Below, piece by piece: positions 44,635 through 54,000 of a stretch of 54,000 nucleotides of DNA (position 1 is its first letter; the number at the start of each line of letters is the position of its first letter). The stretch lies in the NCBI GenBank assembly GCA_029204225.1, contig CM055096.1, positions 71,397,349 to 71,451,348 of the forward strand, written 5' to 3'. Position numbers and translations under genes: made by a program. The DNA comes from Diphasiastrum complanatum (lineage: Eukaryota; Streptophyta; Lycopodiopsida; Lycopodiales; Lycopodiaceae). Below the pieces are notes generated by a model. The model was not told where the DNA came from. It searched no databases and saw only the letters and a list, made by a program, of their open reading frames with translations.

Positions 44635-46584
44635 GTTCCAATGACAGTGGACACCCACTAAACTGTGAAATTCTTATTTGTTTCGCATAAAACACTATTG
44701 ACAATTAAACATTAATCATGACCTTGTCCAAGGATATTCTCCGTGAGTCAGAGGACCAATTTGAGGTGTTTTATCCTGTTCACATGCTATCTGTTTTCTT
44801 GAATGCAAGAGGAATGCAGCTATAAAGAAGCCGTCAGATGTCCCCAGTCAGAACTACTCCTTTATAGGACATGTGGATTGGCGGACCACCTTAGATGGAG
44901 ATCTGGCAGTGGAGCATTCCGGTAAAAGTGACAAATTGTACAGAATCATCTCCGGAAGCCTCTTTCCTGAGACCAAGCGGGGGCCTTTATTAATGGTTGA
45001 GCTCTGCGTTATGTCGTCCAAACTAGCCTACGAGAATGCTGAGGTCATCGAAAACGTTGTCACAAAAAAATGGAAGGTAACTTAACCATCAACCTCGGGG
45101 GGGCATACAGATTTTTGTTTCAGATGTTGAGTAATATTTCTGAGAATAAAAGTAAAACTAGCATACTGTTACTCCAGAAAGATTTATTATATTATGCTCA
45201 GTGATGTTCGCTTACGTAGATTTGCATGTGACTCTGAGACACGTTTGGTTGTTTTTTATGTTATTTCAGATGAATTTTGTCGGGCAATATAATTGCTGGA
45301 ATGGTAAGTTGACTTCGAAACGTCTGATTTCATGTTGAGAGGTAATAGATATCAAGCAAAGATTCAATTTACCCACCGCAAAGTGATGCGATTGAATGCA
45401 GTCTTACTACTAGATAATCATGGATTTGTGTTGGCTGCAGAATGCCAGCGACGAAAATCGACACAAGTGTTTGTGTTCACAGATAGAGCTGAGGATGCAA
45501 ATGTACTGGTTGTTGCATTCAGAGGGACAGAGCCCTTCAATACCTATGACTGGAGCACGGATTTTGATTTTTCCTGGTATGAGCTACCTATGTTGGGACG
45601 CGTGCATGTGGGGTTTCTGGAGGCTTTAGGACTTGGCGATCGAAATGATCTGGAAACATTTGTTCAAGTGCAGACAAAAATATCTGAGCCTCAAAACTCA
45701 CGTCCTGGTGACTCGTTCTCTGGCTTGTCAAAAGATGTTATCGCAGACGAGGATAAGCTTATTGCATTTGATGTGGTGACGATGAAAATAAAAAAGATCC
45801 TTCAGTCCAACAAAAACGCAAGGTTGTACATCACAGGGCACAGTCTTGGAGGTGCTCTGGCTTGCCTATATCCTGCACTGCTCTTCTGCAAACAAGTAGA
45901 CCAAGTGACAGATCGGATAGATGGAGTGTATACTTTTGGGCAGCCAAGAGTAGGTAATAAAGAGTTTTCTCGGTTTGTGAACGAGAAACTGTGCTCCCCG
46001 GACAATCGCTACTTCAGAGTTGTTTACTGCAACGACATGGTTCCACGGGTACCGTTTGATGATCCTGTGTCCCAGTTCAAGCACTCTGGATTATGCTGGT
46101 ACTTTGATAGCTTTTATTCTGGAAGTGTAAGATAATCACCAACTTTATCTCAATTACGTACACTTCCAATATTTATTAGCAATTTGTAAGCTTCTTCTTT
46201 AAGCTATTGGTTAGGATAGCGGTTCAAGAAGGATTAACAGTGAATGATGAAATTTTTGTTCGCACAACTCGATGAAATTGGAAGATTACTAACAACAGTC
46301 TCTGGTGCTTGAAAAACATGCTGTAGATTATCTCCGAGGAGCCCAACAAAAATTACTTCTCACTGCTCTATGTGCTACCCATGGAAATGATCGCGATCTG
46401 GGAGCTCATCTTCAGCTTTTTCATCGCAAAGATCCATGGCGATAGCTACCGTGAATCAGGCTCGTCCACGCTATTTCGAGTGGTTGGGCTACTACAGCCG
46501 GGAGCGGCAGCACACAGCCCTGTGAACTACGTAAATGCTGTGAGGTTGGGAATCAAGGCTCATCGTTCCAACGCCTCCCAATAA
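44261..46584 (+). CDS. OBL1: Class-3 triacylglycerol lipase, OBL1 (oil body lipase) type, five exons
   Basis: Exons by GT-AG signals are 44,261-44,543, 44,820-45,076, 45,270-45,303, 45,441-46,126 and 46,327-46,584, all joins in frame, giving 505 residues, the usual OBL1-family size. Residues 48-63 form a hydrophobic segment for membrane or lipid-droplet attachment. Exon 2 gives FIGHVDWRTTL and CVMSSKLAYENAEVI, exon 3 MNFVGQYNCWN, and exon 4 FRGTEPFNTYDWSTDFDFSW. The nucleophile elbow is GHSLGG with Ser326. Asp390 in YCNDMVPRVPF and His483 in HSPVNYVN complete the Ser-Asp-His triad. Exon 5 gives SEEPNKNYFSLLY. The enzyme hydrolyses triacylglycerol, as in seed or pollen oil mobilisation. The ATG is chosen because it heads the only frame with the family N-terminus. 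A frame open from 45,332 is intron read-through. Intron 1 begins with a (CT)43 tract. Confidence 0.92.
44547..44632. repeat. (CT)43 microsatellite at the start of lipase intron 1
   Basis: An uninterrupted CT tract starts three bases after the 5' splice site (AAAC|GTACTCT). It makes intron 1 (44,544-44,819) almost one third microsatellite. Confidence 0.95.
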
Positions 46585-48117
46585 TATGATTCACTCAGTC
46601 ACAATATACACTGCAGTACAGTCTGGCACGTCAGAGGGACGCGTATCAAGACATCTGAATTGAAGTGAAGGCATCCAATAACCAGCAATGAGCATATGTT
46701 TTACAACGGTCTTGTTATAACACAATGTCTGCACGTAGTTTTCCGTTGCAGATTCGTTGGTCTGATTACTTTTAATATTGTCCAATGTGTTTTTGTTTTT
46801 TTAAAGCTTTGCCTCTAGCCATGTGTGTACAGCCATGTGTGTAAGCTATTATCATGATTTGCTAAAAGATTAATTTTTATAACATCTAAGTTTGAGCATG
46901 GAATGAATTTTTTTATTTTTTTAACTTATTAATTGCAATCTTTCTTTTGTCAATTTTAAACAATCTAAATGTTCTTACACTTACATTTGTATGAGAAAAA
47001 TGCTTCTTGCCAATCACCTTGTTTCTCTTGCATGTGCTCATTTGTGTGAATAAATGGAGTTGAACCATTGACCTCATAGAGAATAAAGAGAAGGCAAATT
47101 GATCAACTCTCTTCTTATTGGATGATTATTTAGAATATACAATGTATTGAATCTTATGAATAATTGAATTAAATATCTATTTCCCCTGAATTATGCACTA
47201 ATTATTACTTACCATAATATGTAGGTCTCAAATATTGATGTCACGAAGGCATCATATTGGGATCCCACCACAAACCACATGTGGTTATCCAAAAAAAGTT
47301 GATACCAAGGCTACAATACATTGATCACCTACTTATTTGTGGTTACTCAGAATCCCATTTCTTGCTTTAAGGATTAATGAGGAACCTCATGTGCATATGA
47401 TCTATGTGAGCTAGTCATTCTCCTTCAACACCCACCTTAAGCAACCACATAACATACACCACTACTCCTTATAGGCCCTTTGTGTTACCTATTAGAGTTG
47501 CCTATAATATCATCTTAGAATATGGTAATTTGACCATGTAGATCATATATTGGGATCCCGCCACCCATTATGTAGACACTTGCAAACAAAGTACCTCCAA
47601 AAATTTTGGTACCAGGAATACAAGCAACTATTCAACTCCTTACATATGTCGTCATTACCAAGCCCACTTTTGGCTTATAGATCAACACGATAACTCACTT
47701 GCACATTTTTTTAGAGTCATTGTTTCCTTCAATAACATTTACAATGAAAAATCTAAAATATACACATTCAAATCGTCTTATTTGATTAGAACTTTGTTGT
47801 GTTGATTATATTTCAATGGCCCTACCTAGAACTTGAATGATCACTTGTTTGGTTGGTTTGGTTTTCCTATATAATAATCTTATGAATACTTCACCTTACT
47901 AGACATTTTCATAAGTTGTCGGCTAAATTTGGGAAAGTAAAAGCCTAAGGCAAGGTAGACCAAGACACTTCAAGGAATTTTCTATTTTTATTATTTCTTT
48001 TGTTGTAATTGCTTGTAATCATACCATTTAGAGAAAAAAAATGTACAAGTGGCATTCACAACACACTAGAAGAAAAGAAGGCCAATAGAAAAACAAGAAG
48101 GATGATGGATAAAATGC
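46585..48117. repeat. Intergenic region with a diverged ~290 bp duplication
   Basis: No gene is supported. Segments at about 47,251-47,345 and 47,541-47,650 share ATCATATTGGGATCCCACCAC and a later GTTGATACCAAGG-like word in the same order, about 290 bp apart and strongly diverged. The remainder is AT-rich. The first 200 bp should hold the lipase 3' UTR and polyadenylation signals, which I could not place with confidence. Confidence 0.45.
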
Positions 48118-48129
48118 AAAAATGAGTGG

Positions 48130-48474
48130 AAGCCACTAAATCAAGATTTTGCAATAAACCATCAAGAGCAACTTCAAATAACAGTGAAAAGAAATGACAA
48201 CATTCTTGTTGTAATCGAGGTCAATAAAGATTGGAGTCTCAATCACATTCAATTAGACCTTGACATGTTGCAGTTTGATCTTCCTCAATACTATCAATTT
48301 CTGTTGAACGATGTTAAGGTATGTTATGCAATATGCAAATTTTGAATTTTGATTTGTTACTGTTTCAAGATGCCGAATGTTACAATGATTTTAATTTTTT
48401 GTGTGCAGATAAGGACAAGGCAAGAAGAGCACATGAAATGAAAAGATATAACAACAATCGAAATTGAGGATCCA
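48130..48474 (+). pseudogene. Unrecognised gene, copy 2 (3' fragment)
   Basis: EWKPLNQDFAINHQEQLQIT and VVIEVNKDWSLNHIQLDLDM (48,130-48,250) align with WKALDQDFTVNHQDQIEIQV and the following residues of copy 1 (20,490-21,921). A GT-AG intron at 48,319-48,408 lies at the same place as in copy 1. The next exon gives IRTRQEEHMK and then a TGA where copy 1 has a Cys codon, followed by KDITTIEIED. Only the last two exons are present. Copia fragments follow. The product is unknown; conservation of frame and intron between the copies suggests a once-functional gene or a gene carried by a mobile element. Confidence 0.55.
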
Positions 48475-48769
48475 TAAAAGATCACTATATATTTGTATAA
48501 ATTTTTTTGTACATTTGAATGACATTTCAGTTCATCCCCATGAAGGGTGACCAGTCTATTTTTCTTCTTGTATCTCATCTTTCTTTTGCTTCGTCTGTAT
48601 ACCAACTTTTTGGTCTATAATTGATGGCAAACGCAAGATCGGGTCTGGTGGAGATCATTGCATATATCAGGGATCCGATAATTGACTGATATGGATATCC
48701 CTTCATTTTGACTTTCTCCTCATTAGTTTGAGGACATTGCTCCTTTGATAATTTTAATCTTGGATCATG

Positions 48770-49510
48770 GGATTATGTACAAACTTACAATGTCACAAGT
48801 CGATTCAGATCTTTGGAGGGAAGGTATGGACAATGAGTACAACTTACTACTCAAGAACAACACATGAATTGTCACAAAGCTGCCTACAAATAGAAAAGTC
48901 ATCGACTGCGAATGGATCTTTAAGATCCAACATAAAATAGGCGACAATATCGATAGAAGAAAGGCTCGACTCACGGCAAGGGGGTTTTCACAAACTCCCA
49001 ATGTTGACTACTTTGAAACCTTGAGCCCTGTGGTCAAGCATACTTCTATCTGACTACTACTATCATATGCTGCTACAGCTAACCTTGAGGTACACCAAAT
49101 GGATGTACAAACAACATTCCTCAATGGAGTCATCAAAGAGAACATCTACATGATCTAGCAATAAGGCTATGTCCTCAATGGTCAAGAAGATCGAGTATGA
49201 AAACTCCACAAAGCCTTGTACGGTCTAAAACAATCGTCGTCCAGAGTCTGGTTCCGTAATCAACACATTTTTTTATTGATCATCGTTTCCCCCCAAGCTC
49301 TGTAGACTGTAATGTTTATTTCAAGGTTGTCCGAGAATTATTTGTCATCATCACACTGTATGTAGATGATACGTTGCTTTTTGGCAACAATATCGAACTG
49401 ACAAAGGACACCAAGAGGATGCTATCCCAAGAGTTTGAGATGACAGATCTGGGAGAAGCGAATTATTGTCTTAGGATCCAAATTCTAGAAACAAAAACAA
49501 AAGACTTCTC
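48770..49510 (+). pseudogene. Copia reverse transcriptase fragment (E)
   Basis: With stops, the plus strand reads KLPTNRKVIDCEWIFKIQHK (about 48,880), RRKARLTARGFSQTPNVDYF (about 48,957), SPVVKHTSI, VHQMDVQTTFLNGVIKENIY (about 49,090) and KLHKALYGLKQSSSRVWF. A tail with VDDT-like codons lies near 49,360 and a frame containing EFEMTDLGEANYCLRIQI near 49,430. These are the usual copia RT blocks in order. Gag, protease and integrase are absent on this strand. At least six lesions. Confidence 0.85.
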
Positions 49511-49639
49511 TAAATCACTCAGTATAGGTACTTCCAGAATTTATTGTCAAAATCCAATTTAATGTTCTTCTATATAGAGTACTAAGCAAACTCATCAGTG
49601 TATTGAATAGGATGAGTTCAAATTCTTTTTTATCTTCTG

Positions 49640-50854
49640 GTTGGAGCTTCTAGCTGCGAAATTTGACTTTGTGTCATCTGCTCTTGAGTTGCAGCTTCTT
49701 GATCTTCCTCTGGATCTAACTGTACTGGCTGATTTCTTGAAGAAATTGAAATGATATTTCAATATGCATTAGTTGTCGGGGTAGAATTGATAGACTGGAT
49801 CTGGTCCTTGCCCTTTAAATCAATAAACTGATCTTCAATGAAAGTCAATCTCTACTAGTAAAAATTTTGCAAGTTTCAATATTGTACAGTCGATACATCC
49901 CATTAGAGGAACAATATCCAACAAAAATAGTATTGAAAGAATTCTCATTTCATTCTTGTGTCCTTTGGGACGTGAGCATAGGCAGTGCATCCAAAGACTC
50001 TTAAATGCTTTAACAAAGGTCTGGATCCATTCCAAACTTCATGAGAAATTTTGTTGTTAGGTAAGCCTTTAATTTTTAGTTGTTGCTCTTGAGAGCTTTG
50101 ATTCATTTGCATGTCTGCAACTTTGCATGCTCTTTGTATTTCTTGAAGAACTGGAAAGTTTTTGTGCTTCATAAAATATATAGCAATTCTTTAGAATAGT
50201 CATCAATAAATGTAATAAAGAATTTTGCACCAAGCAATATTAGTGTCTGCATCGGACCACATATATTAGTGTGAACTATGTCTAGCAAATCTTTAGATAC
50301 ATATTGTTGGTTAGGCTTAAATGGCCTTCTAGTCGGCTTCCCTATTATACAACTTTGGCAAATAGGAGGGTTGACAATTCGATAGACAAAATCAAGAACT
50401 GAAGAATGCTTAGACATGTTAGCAATCGATATAAGATTAAGGTGGACAAGTCTATAATGCCAAATCAACTCTAGTATTCATAGATACTAAACTGCTTAAA
50501 GTCTGACCAATCGTAGAGTAACAATGAGTAAGCCTATAGAGATATCCTTGCCTCTTTCTGAGTGCAAGGACTCTCTTACATTTATCAAGAATTTTATGTG
50601 TCTATCTCGAACTCTATCTTATGTCATAAGTCAGTAATCCAACTGACCGACAATAGATTTGTCGTCAGATTCGGGACATACAATACATTTGGTATGAGCT
50701 TCGTCAGTCCATGCTGAAAACTAAATATGAAAGTACCTTCACCTTCGATCATGGGTGAGTTGTTGTCTCGAAGGTGAACGAATTTTTTTGTGCTGTAGGC
50801 TGAATAATTGATAAACCATTTTTGATGGCTTGTCCTCAATATACTTACAAACAT
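49640..50854 (-). pseudogene. Copia protease/integrase fragment (F), opposite strand
   Basis: The minus strand from 50,854 gives a post-protease block (HLRDNNSPMIEGEGTF; VLYVPNLTTNLLSV, about 50,690), then pre-integrase YRLVHLNLISIANMSKHSSV and CQSCIIGKPTRRPF (about 50,350). Integrase shows LLDIVHTNICGPMQTL and FFITFIDDYSKE, and a C-terminal block LLKHLRVFGCTAYAHVPKDT (about 49,985). The integrase catalytic middle is missing or scrambled. The head-to-head arrangement with fragment E suggests rearrangement or two insertions. No LTR is seen. Confidence 0.82.
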
Positions 50855-51085
50855 TTCAAGACCAATGGAGAGCTAATATGATGACTGAACCATCATGGCC
50901 ACAAATAGTGGGGACTTCAATTGTCCTACCAAAGGCCCCATGGACCCTCTCGAGGAGAGAAGAGACGATTGTAAAGAAGGCAATAGCCTCATTTCAAACT
51001 CCGACAGGACACATGCGATGCCTAAAGGGTGCCTTCACAAGGGACAACAAGATAAGTGGACCAAAGTCTCATGACTGACATAAAT
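50855..51085 (+). pseudogene. CACTA transposase fragment (TNP2/DUF4218 junction), extra copy
   Basis: PWTLSRREETIVKKAIASFQ, then TPTGHMRCLKGAF and ISGPKSHD, parallels PWILTKEQLSYIKRVIKQMR, TPTGYAHSLCKSF and LSGLKSHDWHKMLQ at 52,285-52,450. The block ending KSHD.H is a hallmark of plant CACTA transposases just before DUF4218. As it lies upstream of the N-terminal domain of the next copy, it belongs to a different, mostly deleted CACTA element. Confidence 0.78.
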
Positions 51086-51500
51086 TTTTACAAGTTGGCA
51101 TGACATGTTTTTTGACGTTGCTTCTACCTCAACATTGTGGATTACATTTTATAGCATGTCTTGTGATTTCATGATGATCTAATTGCGCATACATGTTTTC
51201 TTGTTCATAAAGACTTTGTTATTATAAGTTAAACTATTGTGCTAAAGTGACATATGCACTTGAATTTTGTTTCTCGTAGAAAAATTATTTTTAAAATAAA
51301 ATATGGTGCACATGCGTCAAGTGTGATGGGAAAAAGATGCGTGAAAGACGCATTGTTGAAAATCATTTGTGGAAGTTTGGACGAAAAGAAGAAGGTCAAC
51401 CATCGAATTTGGAAGACGTTGAGGTTGGATAACTTTATATGATTGTTTTTTTATTATAATCTTCGTCAATCTATATACGTCACTTATGTAAATTTTTTTA

Positions 51501-51860
51501 AGCGAATATTTAGGTATCTATATAATGAATCTAATCCATTTTAGGGTTTAACATTTGAGTAGATTTAACTAAGCTTATGTTCAATTTGGTTTATGAACTA
51601 TGCCGGTTTAACCACATCGGGTTACAACACATGTTATATTTGTGGACCACTTTTGGAGGGTTGACGATGCATGACTGCCCCTGTTTAAGCGAATGTTCAG
51701 GTATCTATATAATGAATCTAATCCGTTTTAGGTTTTAACGTTTGAGTATATTTAATTAAGCTTATATTCAATTTGGTTTATGAACTATGTAGGTTTAACG
51801 TTACAATGCATGTTATATTTGTGGACCACTTTTGGAGGGTCGACATACCACAAATATGTT
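51501..51860. repeat. 187-bp tandem duplication inside the CACTA remnant
   Basis: Two copies start AGCGAAT at 51,501 and 51,688. Both run through TATCTATATAATGAATCTAA, GGTTTATGAACTATG and TTATATTTGTGGACCACTTTTGGAGGG. The duplicated part ends inside the exon that encodes the CYICGPLLEG zinc motif, so the start of that exon exists twice; only the second copy leads into the rest of TNP2. Confidence 0.88.
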
Positions 51861-52525
51861 GAAAAAAGTGTTGTACAAAAATCATCGCAAATACTTGCCG
51901 CTTGATCATCCTTTTCGAAGGTTAAATAGGCGATATTTTGGAGGGCGAGGAGATAATCCTCTAACTAAGCCACCACCCCCACGCATGGGAGTAGCGGAAT
52001 GGCATGGTGAAGGGCTTAAACATCACGACATTAATTCTTCATGGAATAAATCCATTGATGATATGAAACGGTTGTCTATTTTTATAAATTACTCTATTGG
52101 AGGAATTTATTGATAAACCATCTATTGGATCCTATGCACAAATTCAAAAACATCGGTGAATTCTTATGAAACCACATCATTGGTATAAAAGACAACTCCT
52201 CAGCTCGTAAAGATCTACAAGCGGCCAATGTGAACAGACTCTATTGGATTCAATACACCAAAGGTGGAGATGAGATTCTACCTAGCGTGCCATGGATTCT
52301 TACAAAAGAGCAACTCTCATATATCAAACGTGTTATAAAACAAATGAGAACTCCAACAGGCTATGCACATTCTTTATGCAAATCATTTAAAAAAGACGGT
52401 AAATTAAGTGGATTGAAATCACATGATTGGCATAAGATGTTGCAATTCATACTTTCGCTTTCTATTTGAGGTCTCTTCAACGATGACGTACGAAATACAC
52501 GTTACAATTTGTCATCGATGATTAG

Positions 52526-53355
52526 GTTGTTAAATTTCACACGTGTGGACTGTCCACTACATGTACTTGTGATCTCCTAAGGTGTGTAGATGCACCAAGA
52601 TCAAGACTAGATTGAGATTCAAGATTAATCTTGAATCCTATGGCAAAAACACACTACTACATGCATTCAATCACTTCCAACTCTCACTCACACGTGTGGG
52701 AAGTATTCAAAAAATAATCTAAGTAAAAACAAGCTGCTCTCCTCGGGAGAGAGAGAAAATGCATCAAGAGCTCTCGGGTAGAGAGAGAAAGCTAGAAATC
52801 CAATAACTCACAAAATCCATGAAATCACCAAATCAATTTTTAATCAAAATGAGGAGTACAATGATACTAGTAGGTCCACGAGCTACCACTATGCTTAACT
52901 ATGATTAGACAACATTTTGTCACCTCTTGATCCTATTGGATCATTGATCTATGCACCTCTTAATTCTATTGGACTATATTCAAGCACATCTCAATTTCCT
53001 ATTGGACCTCACAAGGTTCCACCTCTATATCCTATTGGACCTCTTGGAATTCATCAAACAAAAACTTTACACTTGTCTACACTCTAATTAGCAAGTGTTT
53101 AGCCTCTTACTCTATTTTGGCTCAATAGCGGCATTACAAGTGGAAATGCATAATTTGCCATCTATGCCAAATTTATTCCTATCAACATCCTACATCTAGA
53201 TGCTTGATGTAAAAAACATGAGACCCCTATATCTAACATAGATAATCTTTTTCAATTCTTCACATAGGTTTGTATGTTTTTTTAATAATTTGTATAAATA
53301 TGTGCTATTTTAATATTTTTATGTGTTAAACAACCTAATGTACTATCAATCTTGC
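52526..53355 (+). other. Enlarged intron of the CACTA transposase with LTR-like insert
   Basis: The reading NLSSMIR at about 52,520 resumes as WISSKEIKNSEL after TTGCAG at 53,355, so the 830 bp between behave as an intron (GT at 52,526). Most of it looks like a solo LTR or other insertion starting TGTTAAATTTCACACG (52,528). It has two CACACGTGTG palindromes (52,538 and 52,689), GAGAGAGAGAAA runs, and four TCCTATTGGA-like words at 52,930-53,040. A clear LTR end and target duplication were not found. Confidence 0.5.
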
Positions 53356-54000
53356 AGGTGGATTTCCTCAAAAGAAATAAAAAATAGTGAATTGGATTCC
53401 TTGAAGATCCAAATGACTGAAATGATATGTTTGTTGGAAAGAGATTTTCCAACTTACAAGTTCATCTTCTAGTGCATTTGGTTGAAGAAGTATCAATTGC
53501 AGGACCTTTGCACACGAGATGGATGTTCTACCTTGACCGCTTTATAAAAGTTATGAAGGGCTTTGTGAGACAAAAGGCAAGGCCAAAAGATAGCATTGCA
53601 GAAAGTTGGCTTGTACATGAATCTTTGTTTTATATCACCGAAATAATCTCACAATTGCATCCTGCAAGTCCAAAAATGTGGTGTGAAGAAGAAGATGAAC
53701 GTGTTAAGGGTGAAGTACCACAAGGAAATGGTGTGTAAAAGAGACTTTCACCTCAATTAAAAGAGAAAATTGACACATGGAAAAGTGGATTTCAAGGTAT
53801 GAAGAAGCCAAAAAGAAAAGAAACATGACATTGAAATGAAGAAGAAATATCAATCAAAGAAGAATGAGGACGTTGGAGAATGACGGACCTTTGGAGCCTT
53901 TACCTTCAAAATGCTCGCGTGAATGGGTTTTTGATACAATGCTAAAAGCATCCAAAACCGGAGAAGAAGTGACCGAATTAGAATGGGAATTTGTTCGTGG

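Larger units (their letters stand above)
51290..54000 (+). pseudogene. CACTA (En/Spm) transposase, decayed, running off the right edge
   Basis: Domains run in order. A transposase-associated domain remnant comes first (WCTCVKCDGKKMRERRIVEN then HLWKFG, about 51,304-51,380). The TNP2 zinc region follows with CYICGPLLEGRHTTNMLKKV and NHRKYLPLDHPFRR (about 51,810-51,925), then a TGYAHSLCKSF and LKSHDWHKMLQ block (to about 52,450). After an enlarged intron comes DUF4218 with SELDSLKIQMTEMICLLERD (about 53,390), a frame change, LQVHLLVHLVEEVSIAGPLH, RWMFYLDRFIKVMKGFVRQK and ARPKDSIAESWLVHESLF (53,455-53,630). The window ends before any DUF4216 or terminus. It normally cuts element ends and inserts the element with 3-bp duplications. 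Here much of the catalytic centre between TNP2 and KSHD is missing, and stops and shifts are present. Confidence 0.85.

Noticed and set aside
45332-45440. Start of the large lipase exon at 45,332
   Set aside because: The family sequence resumes at 45,441 after an AG acceptor (Cys-Trp-Asn joined to Glu-Cys-Gln); the 36 codons before it are intron read-through.
52528-53187. Solo LTR with defined ends
   Set aside because: TGTTAAAT...TCAACA ends are suggestive, but no 5-bp duplication flanks them and no second copy is in the window, so it is described only as LTR-like.

Overview
This is a TE-dense, AT-rich stretch of a plant nuclear genome. The evidence is spliceosomal genes with GT-AG introns, plant-type Ty1/copia retrotransposons primed by tRNA-Met (TGGTATCAGAG), a Ty3/gypsy remnant, CACTA (En/Spm) transposase domains, long TC/AC microsatellites, and one intact-looking plant class-3 lipase gene. 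The species cannot be fixed from sequence alone. The nesting depth suggests a large repeat-rich genome (a gymnosperm would fit), but that is a guess.

Layout. (1) 1-6.1 kb: microsatellites, two decayed copies of a Transposase_24-type (Ptta/En/Spm) gene facing each other (+ at 0.5-1.6 kb, - at 5.3-6.1 kb), and between them two inverted arrays of TGCCACGCGTGGCA palindromes. (2) 6.2-7.7 kb: 3' part of a Ty3/gypsy pol on the minus strand. (3) 7.8-19.5 kb: several broken copies of one copia family, one half on the plus strand and a tandem LTR-gag/pol-LTR-gag structure on the minus strand, lying between a CACTA terminus (11.92 kb) and a CACTA DUF4216 coding remnant (19.5-20.1 kb). (4) 20.5-21.9 kb: broken gene of a family I do not recognise; a second, shorter copy lies at 48.1-48.5 kb. 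(5) 21.9-32.2 kb: a minus-strand copia (D) split by a younger plus-strand copia (C, 22,412-28,747) with two LTRs and a 5-bp target duplication. (6) 32.2-39.2 kb: the most unusual part. A broken centromere-type histone H3 (CENH3-like) gene on the minus strand is separated from a divergent unknown plus-strand gene by about 450 bp holding two opposed TATA boxes and a dense array of ACGT motifs. Convergent with the unknown gene is a broken RNase-H/DDE-like transposase gene of a class I cannot name. (7) 39-44 kb: no gene; short tandem repeats, including a TTGCATGTCA array. (8) 44.26-46.58 kb: five-exon OBL1-type triacylglycerol lipase, the only gene that reads as intact. (9) 48-54 kb: fragments of copia pol on both strands and a decayed CACTA transposase (TAD, TNP2 zinc region, DUF4218) running off the right edge.

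Functionally, only the lipase looks like a working host gene (lipid-droplet or membrane triacylglycerol hydrolysis). Nearly everything else is mobile DNA in layers. Intron positions were placed by eye from GT-AG signals and protein continuity, so exon borders may be a few bases off.
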